Part shown: positions 8,564 to 15,197 of the stretch, piece by piece
How positions within the stretch are numbered: the first letter of the stretch is position 1
Layout of the letters: every line of letters begins with the position of its first letter
DNA from: Bhargavaea changchunensis
Lineage (GTDB): Bacteria; Bacillota; Bacilli; Bacillales_A; Planococcaceae
Direction of reading: 5' to 3'
Length of the DNA stretch: 64,000 nt
NCBI RefSeq assembly: GCF_042665595.1
Contig: NZ_JBHTCT010000011.1
Location: 186,001-250,000, forward strand
The notes under the pieces: generated by a model
What the model saw: only the letters and a program-made list of their open reading frames with translations
Told to the model about the DNA's origin: nothing
Databases searched by the model: none
Position numbers and translations under genes: made by a program

Positions 8564-9811
8564 ATGACGAAACAGATTCCAGAGGTCAAGATGTTCGACA
8601 GTACGGTAAACGTGGTCACAGAAGGATACAACTTTGTCGGCAAGCGGATGTCCCAAATGGATACCGACGTGTTCGAGGCGAGGATCCTGGGTAAGAAAAT
8701 GATCGTCATGACCGGACGTGACGCAGCGGAATTGTTTTATGACGAATCCAAGATCAAGCGGGAAGGCGCGATGCCGAAACGCATCCAAAAAACGCTCTTC
8801 GGCGTAAATGGAATCCATACGAAGGATGGGCAAAAGCACAAAATCCGGAAAGCGATGTTCATGTCGATGATGACCGACGAGAGGCTGGCACATCTCCGGA
8901 CGATCCTTCAGGAAGAGTGGAAGCGCAAGGGCCTGGAAATGGAGCAGAAAAAGCGGGCCGTCCTGTTTGATGAGTCAGAGGAACTGATCTTGAGGGCCAT
9001 GTGCCGATGGACAGGCGTCCCGCTGACGGACGCTGAATCCTGGCGGCGTGCCTATGAAGTAGGTGTAATGATTGACGCAGCAGGCGGTGTCGGCAAACGG
9101 TACCGCGAAGGGGAAAAGGTTCGGACAGAGACAGAAGGATGGATCCAGGAAGTGATCGAAGCTGTCCGGGACGGCAGGATGAAGACTGAAGAAGGTACTC
9201 CGGTCCATACGGTCGCTTTCCACGAAGAAGAAGGGGAACTGCTGGATGCCCACATGGCAGCCATCGAACTCCTCAATGTCATCCGTCCTGCCGTCGCGGT
9301 TGCACGTTTTGTCGCGTTTGCGGCTCTTGCACTTAATGATTTCCCTGAATGGAAGGGAAAACTGTCCACGACAAAAGAGCTGAACAACTTTGCCAACGAA
9401 GTCCGGCGATTTTACCCATTCACGCCTTTCCTTCCGGCAGTAGTCAAGGAGGACTTTGAATGGAAGGGCTATCTGTTCAAAGAGGACCGTCATGTGATCT
9501 TGGATGTGCATGGCATCAACCGGGATCCGAGAATCTGGGAAGAGCCGGAACAATTTAATCCCGACAGGTTCAATGACTTTGTCGATGACCGCTTCAACTT
9601 CATCCCGCAGGGTGGCGGAGATCCGGATACCGGCCACCGGTGCCCGGGTGAACCGATTGCGGTCATGATTATAGAAGAAAGCGTGCGGTATCTGACAGAA
9701 AGCCTGTCCTACGAAGTTCCTGAGCAGGACCTCACCATCAACATGGTCCGCATGCCGACCCTTCCGAAAGACCGCTTCGTCATGGAAAATATCAGGGTGA
9801 CGGGCAAGTAA
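8564..9811 (+). CDS. cypC: Cytochrome P450, CypC-type fatty-acid hydroxylase (CYP152 family)
   Basis: A 415-residue soluble P450. The heme-cysteine region reads GGGDPDTGHRCPGE, the form seen in CYP152 peroxygenases (B. subtilis CypC/BSbeta), which hydroxylate long-chain fatty acids at the alpha or beta carbon using H2O2. The protein lacks the threonine-containing I-helix motif of monooxygenases and instead has NVIRPAVAVARFVAFAA, whose Arg-Pro pair binds the substrate carboxylate in CypC. ATG 8564 follows AAGAGGTG by 5 bases; GTG 8558 is in frame but lies inside that ribosome site. No redox partner is adjacent, which fits peroxide-driven catalysis. Confidence 0.93.
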   Translation: MTKQIPEVKMFDSTVNVVTEGYNFVGKRMSQMDTDVFEARILGKKMIVMTGRDAAELFYDESKIKREGAMPKRIQKTLFGVNGIHTKDGQKHKIRKAMFMSMMTDERLAHLRTILQEEWKRKGLEMEQKKRAVLFDESEELILRAMCRWTGVPLTDAESWRRAYEVGVMIDAAGGVGKRYREGEKVRTETEGWIQEVIEAVRDGRMKTEEGTPVHTVAFHEEEGELLDAHMAAIELLNVIRPAVAVARFVAFAALALNDFPEWKGKLSTTKELNNFANEVRRFYPFTPFLPAVVKEDFEWKGYLFKEDRHVILDVHGINRDPRIWEEPEQFNPDRFNDFVDDRFNFIPQGGGDPDTGHRCPGEPIAVMIIEESVRYLTESLSYEVPEQDLTINMVRMPTLPKDRFVMENIRVTGK

Positions 9812-9922
9812 TCCGGCAATAAAAATATATTTCAGACCTGCAGACGAAGGAGCGATTTTCTCTTTTGCTGCAGCTTTTTATTGGGAACCCTTTCAAGCGG
9901 CTCAGGCATGCAGGTGGCAGAC

Positions 9923-10074
9923 GAGGTTTGCGTGCGAATCCAGAAAGCTCGCGTAGGAAATTGGGACGAATCGAAAGTATGCGCATGAACACATGAAATT
10001 ATCTTGCGAAAAGTGGGACGCCCCAAAGGTTTACCTGCGAATCTAAAAAATTGCGTGCGAAAATTGCTGTCCCC
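9923..10074. repeat. Degenerate GCG-phased intergenic repeat (at least two units)
   Basis: The 372-base gap between cypC and the thioesterase gene has no coding frame that looks real. It holds two related blocks, 9923-9966 and 10026-10073. Each begins GGTTT followed by TGCGAATC, continues through AAA and a GCG motif, and ends near GAAATTG and a G/C run; a third partial unit (CTTGCGAAAAGTGGGACG, 10003-10020) lies between them. The spacing resembles the GCGAA-phased dispersed intergenic repeats seen in other Bacillales genomes, from memory. Function is unknown. Confidence 0.5.
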
Positions 10075-10183
10075 GCTGAATTGCACCTATGCGCCATTAA
10101 ATCAAATATTATATTGCTTGCAGGAACTCCGGAAAATCTGTCGAAAAGAGGAAGAAGATAAAGGGGAAATAGGAGGGATTTAG

Positions 10184-10675
10184 ATGGTGCAGGAAGCAAA
10201 AGAAATCATCCATGCCATCCAGGATGAGTACCCGGACGATTACGCCTGGTGCTACGGGTGCGGAAGGCGTAATGCCAAGGGGCATCATTTCCGGACTGGC
10301 TGGGACGGGGACGTAACCGTCACATACTACGACCCGGCGGGTGATGAGCTGGCTCTTCCGGGGTTTGTCTACGGCGGTGTGATCGCCTCAATGATCGACT
10401 GTCACGGAACCGGTTCGGCATCGTTGGCGCTCCACAGGAAAAACGGCTACGAGCCGGGGGACGGAGAGGACCCGCCAAGATTCGTCACCGCTTCTCTCCA
10501 TGTGGACTTCAAGAAGCCGACACCTCACGGAAAGCTCCTGAAGGCTATTGGACGAGTTGAGGAGATCCACCCGAAAAAGTTTAAGGTGAATATTGAAGTT
10601 GAAGCAGAAGGGGAGGTTTGCGTGACAGGTGAAGTGGTCGCTGTGGTCATGCCTGAAAACTTCCTTCAGAGATAA
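10184..10675 (+). CDS. PaaI-type hotdog-fold thioesterase
   Basis: A 163-residue single-domain hotdog protein. The central helix region GFVYGGVIASMIDCHGTGSA and the following TASLHVDFKKPTP strand match the PaaI/YbgC-like acyl-CoA thioesterase superfamily, with Asp in the active-site helix. CYGCGRRNAKGHH near the N-terminus is a CxxC motif common in this subgroup. ATG 10184 has AGGAGGG 7 bases upstream. The natural acyl-CoA substrate cannot be inferred from sequence. It is a single-gene unit ended by a strong hairpin. Confidence 0.82.
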   Translation: MVQEAKEIIHAIQDEYPDDYAWCYGCGRRNAKGHHFRTGWDGDVTVTYYDPAGDELALPGFVYGGVIASMIDCHGTGSASLALHRKNGYEPGDGEDPPRFVTASLHVDFKKPTPHGKLLKAIGRVEEIHPKKFKVNIEVEAEGEVCVTGEVVAVVMPENFLQR

Positions 10676-10683
10676 ATAAAAAG

Positions 10684-10720
10684 GAGAAACCGCCCGATCG
10701 CCGGATCGGGCGGTTTCTCT
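10684..10720 (+). terminator. Strong GC-rich hairpin after the thioesterase gene
   Basis: A perfect 16-bp stem (10684-10699 with 10704-10719) around a GCCG loop. The U tract is short and partly inside the stem (TTTCTCT), so it is a terminator by position and stem strength. Confidence 0.7.
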
Positions 10721-10916
10721 GAAAACGGAAAATTTGCTGATTCAGGTACTGCTCTGACGAAGAAGAAAATCCATCCCGTCGGTTGCAGGTGATCGGCCAA
10801 ACTGCCGTCGCCTTTCCGGCAAAGGTGTCAAATCGAGATTGACCACCAAATTTGCAGTCAGGCTGTCAAATGCACTTTCACAAAAAACTTACTGTTCGCC
10901 GCTGCCCATGTCGGAC

Positions 10917-10953
10917 GTCCTCCGGGTTTCCATTGGCACCATCTCCTGAGTCA
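10917..10953. repeat. Copy 1 of a ~37-nt triplicated element
   Basis: Plus-strand sequence GTCCTCCGGGTTTCCAT, then ACCATCTCCTGAGTCA after a short variable segment. Copies 2 and 3 lie 114 and 220 bases further on. The minus strand reads as a GGAGGAC box preceded by ATGGAAACC. This 800-base gap (10676-11475) contains no convincing gene. Confidence 0.6.
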
Positions 10954-10996
10954 CATGCAAGGATTGTACGGAAAAGCGATCCGTTCGTTCTCTGCT

Positions 10997-11026
10997 GAAA
11001 ACCTAAGCCTGTTGAGGCGGGTTTTC
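10997..11026. other. Hairpin between repeat copies 1 and 2
   Basis: GAAAACC/GGTTTTC outer stem and GCCT/AGGC inner stem (10997-11026), placed directly before repeat copy 2 with TTGT between. On the plus strand it resembles a weak terminator. Confidence 0.5.
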
Positions 11027-11030
11027 TTGT

Positions 11031-11068
11031 GTCCTCCCGGTGTCCATCTTCTACCATCCCCTGAGTCC
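11031..11068. repeat. Copy 2 of the triplicated element
   Basis: GTCCTCCCGGTGTCCAT followed by ACCATCCCCTGAGTCC; about 80 percent identical to copy 1 by eye with a one-base length difference in the variable middle. Confidence 0.6.
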
Positions 11069-11103
11069 ATTGCATAAGCTGTCCGGATTCACTCCGGTCA
11101 ATT

Positions 11104-11136
11104 GGCAGAGATCTACTTCAATCTGCCTATTTTTTT
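11104..11136 (+). terminator. Terminator-like hairpin before repeat copy 3
   Basis: GGCAGA (11104-11109) pairs with TCTGCC (11122-11127), followed by TATTTTTTT. No gene precedes it on the plus strand, so it would end a non-coding transcript. Confidence 0.6.
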
Positions 11137-11165
11137 GTCCTCCTGGTTTCCATGATCCATCATCC
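11137..11165. repeat. Copy 3 (truncated) of the triplicated element
   Basis: GTCCTCCTGGTTTCCATGA then CCATCATCC; the CTGAGTC tail of the other copies is missing and is replaced by a small ATCATC/GATGAT hairpin. The remaining bases to 11439 show no gene I can support. Confidence 0.5.
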
Positions 11166-11439
11166 TTTTTGATGATTCGTCCTGCGGATTATCGGTCCGG
11201 CCGACTCGGATCATGCGGCGCTGACGAGAAAGAACTCCGTCACGTAATGCAAATTTTCCGCCAAGGCTGTGCAGTTCTCCGCCTTCGGCATCTTATACCG
11301 ATGCATTCAGCGGTGTTCGCCTTGTACTATTACTTTACCCGGCAGGAATTGGGGTAAACATTTTGTGTATTATTTTTTATGAATTTTATTATGGGAAAAA
11401 GACAACTCTCTTTTCATGCCGAATGAAACCTGTTACCAT

Positions 11440-11457
11440 TATCTTTAATTCGAGATA
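11440..11457 (+). promoter_or_regulatory. MhqR-type operator before mhqD
   Basis: TATCTTTAATTCGAGATA is an imperfect palindrome that matches the MhqR box known in B. subtilis (TATCT, a central AATTC, GAGATA). MhqR is a MarR-family repressor released by quinones and electrophiles. The site lies 18 bases before the start codon, where bound repressor would block transcription. Confidence 0.75.
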
Positions 11458-11475
11458 AAGAAAGTAGGGAACCAA

Positions 11476-12078
11476 TTGAAGCACATCTATAAAGAAGGCA
11501 AAGAAGGCAAACCGACGCTGTTGCTCCTGCATGGAACCGGAGGAACAGAAAATGATCTCCTCCCGATCGGCAATTTCCTCGATCCGGATGCCGGTATCCT
11601 GAGTGTCCGGGGAGAAGTGCTGGAAAATGGCATGCCCCGATTTTTCAGGCGCCTGGCAGAAGGCGTGTTTGACCTGGAAGACCTGGTCAAGCGTACCGAA
11701 GACCTGAATGCCTTCATCGACAAGGCTGCAGCAGATTATGGGTTTGACCGAAAAAATGTGATTGCCGTCGGCTACTCAAACGGGGCCAACATAGCGGCCA
11801 GCCTAATGTTCCATTACGACGATGCATTGAAGGGTGCAATCCTCCACCATCCGATGGTCCCGATACGTGATAAAGAACTTCCGTCACTGGATGGAACAGC
11901 TGTATTCATCGGTGCGGGTACCAATGATCCCATCTGTCCGATGGATGAAGCGAAGGATCTGCAAAGTCTGTTGGAAGGAGCGGGTGCAGATGTCCAAATC
12001 CACTGGGAGAACTTTGGCCACTCACTGACCCAGACAGAAATTCAGGCGGCTGCGGCATGGTATCAAAATAAATACTGA
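11476..12078 (+). CDS. mhqD: Alpha/beta hydrolase MhqD-like (carboxylesterase family)
   Basis: A 200-residue cytosolic alpha/beta hydrolase of the phospholipase/carboxylesterase type. The oxyanion strand LLLLHGTGGTEND, the nucleophile elbow GYSNGA and the C-terminal GHSLT histidine form the catalytic triad with the Asp of GTNDPICP. B. subtilis MhqD (YodD) is the closest family I recognise; it is induced by hydroquinones and catechols through MhqR, and an MhqR-type box precedes this gene. The start is TTG 11476 behind GTAGGGA. The substrate is unknown. No mhqR, dioxygenase or azoreductase gene lies beside it. Confidence 0.85.
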   Translation: MKHIYKEGKEGKPTLLLLHGTGGTENDLLPIGNFLDPDAGILSVRGEVLENGMPRFFRRLAEGVFDLEDLVKRTEDLNAFIDKAAADYGFDRKNVIAVGYSNGANIAASLMFHYDDALKGAILHHPMVPIRDKELPSLDGTAVFIGAGTNDPICPMDEAKDLQSLLEGAGADVQIHWENFGHSLTQTEIQAAAAWYQNKY

Positions 12079-12115
12079 AAAAAGCTCCAGTTCCCGTTGG
12101 GGAACGGAGCTTTTT
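12079..12115. terminator. Bidirectional terminator between mhqD and the DUF3298 gene
   Basis: AAAAAGCTCC/GGAGCTTTTT and GTTCCC/GGGAAC form a long stem with a GTTG loop; T runs occur on both strands. The convergent gene's stop codon overlaps its right arm. Confidence 0.88.
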
Positions 12116-12785
12116 AAAATGGGAGCAGTGTCGCTGCCGGACTTGGATCCGCAATGATGGACTCCAGTGATTTGAGAGGAATCGGAAAATAGGGAAAGCC
12201 GTAGACGTACGGCGTGAGCTCATATAACTGGAAAAACACAGTGAGGGAATGGTCGGCGAGATAGAAATCCTGATCAGGTGAGATCGACTCAAACGGTTCA
12301 AGAACAGGGACTTCCCACTGTTTAATCTTTTCACTGATGATTCCAGACAGTATTTTGGTATATTCGCTGTCCGGTTTGAATAGGTCTCCAAGGCGATATC
12401 GCTTTCCGGTACCCACGTCAAAGGTCAATCCTTTGGCCAGCGTCAGCCCATGTGCCCCGCCCGTAAAGGAATAAACAACGAGAAGTAGGCTGAGCACGCC
12501 CCTTTCGTTCGTCTTCACTTCATAGTAGCCAACCATTTCGACGAGGTTCGGATTTCCATAGCCAAGTTCTGTGGCCAGCCTGGTGAACTCGGTAATGATC
12601 TGCAAATTGATCGCCGACTGGGCAGTCGGATTGGCAAGGCCCGTTACCTGCGGATAAATCAAGTCGACTTTGGGAGTAGCCATGCGGATGGGGTGGGACA
12701 CAATTTGGACAGGAAGAGCAAACGGAATCGGAACCATCCTTTCTGTTTTCTTCAGTTCATGCGGGCAGATAGGTTTGGGTGTCAC
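12114..12785 (-). CDS. DUF3298-domain protein (RsiV/PdaC C-terminal-like)
   Basis: A protein of up to 223 residues matching the DUF3298 fold found at the C-termini of RsiV and PdaC. It has the segment DLIYPQVTGL with NPTAQSAINLQI, YSFTGGAHGLT with the family GGAHG turn, and RLGDLFKPDSEY. No signal peptide or transmembrane helix is visible, unlike RsiV. The start is uncertain: GTG 12785 gives the longest frame, while ATG 12737 also precedes the conserved region; neither has a good ribosome site. It stands alone between two terminators. Function is unknown. Confidence 0.7.
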   Translation of the reverse strand: MTPKPICPHELKKTERMVPIPFALPVQIVSHPIRMATPKVDLIYPQVTGLANPTAQSAINLQIITEFTRLATELGYGNPNLVEMVGYYEVKTNERGVLSLLLVVYSFTGGAHGLTLAKGLTFDVGTGKRYRLGDLFKPDSEYTKILSGIISEKIKQWEVPVLEPFESISPDQDFYLADHSLTVFFQLYELTPYVYGFPYFPIPLKSLESIIADPSPAATLLPF

Positions 12786-12866
12786 TCTTTTGTAAGAAGT
12801 CTGAAGATGGCGGGTGTTTTCGGGGCATTATAATAAGAATAACAAAAGCACGGAGGGGGAGATTTG

Positions 12867-14543
12867 ATGAAGACAACGACACCACTGACAGACCTGGAGA
12901 TCGCAACCCGCGCCAAGATGAAGCCGATTGGTGAGATTGCAGCAACAGCCGGGATTCCGGAAGAGGCACTGGAACCATACGGCCGCTATAAAGGAAAGAT
13001 CGATGTGACCAAGCTCACTCCTGCGGATACTGACGGCAAGGTTGTGCTTGTGACTGCGATCAGCCCGACCCCTGCCGGTGAAGGAAAGTCGACGGTGACT
13101 GTCGGGCTTGCCGACGCATTCTCCATTTTGGGCGAAAAAACGATGGTCGCCCTGCGCGAACCGTCACTTGGGCCGGTCATGGGGATCAAGGGCGGAGCTG
13201 CCGGCGGCGGCTATTCACAAGTACTGCCAATGGAGGACATCAACCTTCATTTCACCGGGGACATCCATGCGATCACGACGGCGAACAACGCGTTGTCCGC
13301 ACTGATCGACAACCACCTCCACCAGGGCAATTCACTCGGCATTGACCCCCGAAGGATCACCTGGAAACGGGTCCTGGATATGAATGACCGGGCGCTCCGA
13401 CATGTGACGGTCGGATTGGGCGGACCGTCAGGCGGCATTCCAAGAGAAGATGGATTCGACATCACCGTCGCATCTGAAATCATGGCTGTCTTCTGCCTGG
13501 CGAAATCATTGGATGACCTGAAGGAGCGGCTTGCACGCATCGTGATCGGCTTTACGTATGGAAAAGAACCGGTGACTGTCCGTGATCTGGGTGCGGAGGG
13601 TGCACTGACTCTTCTGCTCAAAGAGGCATTCAAACCAAACCTGGTGCAGACAATCGGCGGTACGCCTGCGCTGATCCACGGCGGTCCGTTTGCCAACATT
13701 GCACACGGCTGCAACTCGCTCGCGGCAACAATGACAGCGAAACGGCTTGCGGATATCGTCGTCACTGAAGCCGGTTTCGGCTCCGATCTGGGTGCTGAAA
13801 AGTTCATGGACATTAAAGCACGCCAAGGAGACTTCAAGCCGGATGCAGTAGTCATCGTCGCAACTGTCCGGGCACTGAAAATGCATGGCGGTGTTCCGAA
13901 AACAGACCTTTCCGGCTCAAATGCGCTTGCGGTCACAGAAGGACTCCCGAACCTGGCAAAGCATATCGACACGATCCGCTCGTTTGGCATCGAACCGGTC
14001 GTTGCTCTGAACCGATTCATCACCGATACGGAGGATGAAATCGAAACGGTTCTCGACTATTGCCGGGAACATGGTGTCCGGGCAGCGCTGGCCGATGTGT
14101 GGTCTAAAGGCGGAGAGGGCGGTACCGATGTCGCCCGTCTTGTTCTGGAGCAGATCGGGGATGGCAACCGGTTTGCCCCGGTGTATGACGAACTCGATGC
14201 TTTCGAGGATAAAGTGGCTGCCGTTGTCACAAAAGTTTACGGTGGGGCAGGGGTTAACTTCACAGACCGTGCACAAAAGCAGCTGGCCGACATCAGGAAG
14301 CGGGGCTGGGACATCCTGCCGGTCTGCATGGCGAAGACCCAGTACTCGTTCACTGACGATCCTTCTGTACTCGGCCGTCCGGAAGGCTTTACGATTACCA
14401 TCCGTGAGCTCATCCCGAAGCTTGGGGCGGGGTTCATCGTCTGTCTGACCGGTGATATCATGACGATGCCAGGCCTTCCGAAAGAACCTGCCGCCATGCG
14501 CATGGACGTCGACCATGATGGTAATGCGGTCGGCCTGATGTAA
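12867..14543 (+). CDS. fhs: Formate-tetrahydrofolate ligase
   Basis: A 558-residue ligase that makes 10-formyl-THF from formate, THF and ATP, feeding purine and formyl-Met synthesis. The P-loop TPAGEGKSTVTVG lies near residue 67, and the family signatures GIKGGAAGGGYSQV and FANIAHGCNS are intact. Length matches the family. ATG 12867 follows GGAGGGGGA by 6 bases; TTG 12864 is in frame but too close to that site. TATAAT at 12829-12834 is the likely -10 box. The gene is a single unit between terminators. Confidence 0.97.
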   Translation: MKTTTPLTDLEIATRAKMKPIGEIAATAGIPEEALEPYGRYKGKIDVTKLTPADTDGKVVLVTAISPTPAGEGKSTVTVGLADAFSILGEKTMVALREPSLGPVMGIKGGAAGGGYSQVLPMEDINLHFTGDIHAITTANNALSALIDNHLHQGNSLGIDPRRITWKRVLDMNDRALRHVTVGLGGPSGGIPREDGFDITVASEIMAVFCLAKSLDDLKERLARIVIGFTYGKEPVTVRDLGAEGALTLLLKEAFKPNLVQTIGGTPALIHGGPFANIAHGCNSLAATMTAKRLADIVVTEAGFGSDLGAEKFMDIKARQGDFKPDAVVIVATVRALKMHGGVPKTDLSGSNALAVTEGLPNLAKHIDTIRSFGIEPVVALNRFITDTEDEIETVLDYCREHGVRAALADVWSKGGEGGTDVARLVLEQIGDGNRFAPVYDELDAFEDKVAAVVTKVYGGAGVNFTDRAQKQLADIRKRGWDILPVCMAKTQYSFTDDPSVLGRPEGFTITIRELIPKLGAGFIVCLTGDIMTMPGLPKEPAAMRMDVDHDGNAVGLM

Positions 14544-14551
14544 ATACGCAT

Positions 14552-14587
14552 AAAACGGACCTCCCAAAAAATGAGAGGTCCGTTTTT
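14552..14587. terminator. Bidirectional terminator between fhs and the kinase gene
   Basis: AAAACGGACCTC pairs with GAGGTCCGTTTT around an 11-base loop, with U runs on both strands. It serves the convergent fhs and kinase units. Confidence 0.87.
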
Positions 14588-15184
14588 CTATGCTTGCTGT
14601 TTGGAAGCATCGTCAATCCACCGTTTGATGGCGGCTGCTGTTTCTGCTGCTGTTAGTAACGTACTGTCAATCCTCAGATAATGGATGTCCGGGAGGAGCC
14701 GCTCTACTTCGCCGGTTTTCGAATTCAGCCGATGTTTCCTATGAGTATCCAGCAACTCATTTTTGGAGAATCCAAGATCACGTTTGGACGGTTTGGCCAG
14801 CAGCCGGTCCTCTCCGACATTCCTTTCAAGACGTATGTCCAGAGAAGCCTCCAGCTCAACATAAAAGACACTGCCGCCCGCCTGAATGAACAGATCACAA
14901 ACCTCTTTGAGAAAAGCACGGTCGCTTTCCAGGTTATAAGCGACCACTACGGTAAAAATGATACCTGAGACGACATTCCTGTCACTTTTTACAAAAGCAC
15001 GAAACAGGTTCTTCCTTGTTTCATCTGACAGGCAAAACGCTTCTTTTGTGTACCCGAGAAACCGTGCGAACAAATCGATTGTCTGGTGATTATAGAGAAG
15101 CTGCGCATCCATATGTTTTTCCAGTTCTCTGCCAACCGTCATTTTACCGACGGCTTGGGGACCGGTGACCAGAATCAGCTCCAT
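14588..15184 (-). CDS. P-loop small-molecule kinase-like ATPase
   Basis: A 198-residue P-loop protein with Walker A GPQAVGKMTVG right at the N-terminus, a shikimate/nucleotide-kinase-like fold and a helical lid region with several arginines (DIRLERNVGEDR). Related proteins are annotated as AAA-family or shikimate-kinase-like ATPases; the substrate is unknown. ATG 15184 has AAGGAGGT 7 bases upstream; the open frame extends to 15298 only because it overlaps the uvrA-like gene. It begins 13 bases after that gene's stop, so the two are probably co-transcribed. Confidence 0.78.
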   Translation of the reverse strand: MELILVTGPQAVGKMTVGRELEKHMDAQLLYNHQTIDLFARFLGYTKEAFCLSDETRKNLFRAFVKSDRNVVSGIIFTVVVAYNLESDRAFLKEVCDLFIQAGGSVFYVELEASLDIRLERNVGEDRLLAKPSKRDLGFSKNELLDTHRKHRLNSKTGEVERLLPDIHYLRIDSTLLTAAETAAAIKRWIDDASKQQA

Positions 15185-15197
15185 ATCTGTACCTCCT

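Noticed and set aside
10878..11075. 65-codon minus-strand frame through repeat copies 1 and 2
   Set aside because: It spans two copies of a non-coding-looking repeat and the hairpin between them; the copies differ in length by one base and have no shared protein frame upstream.
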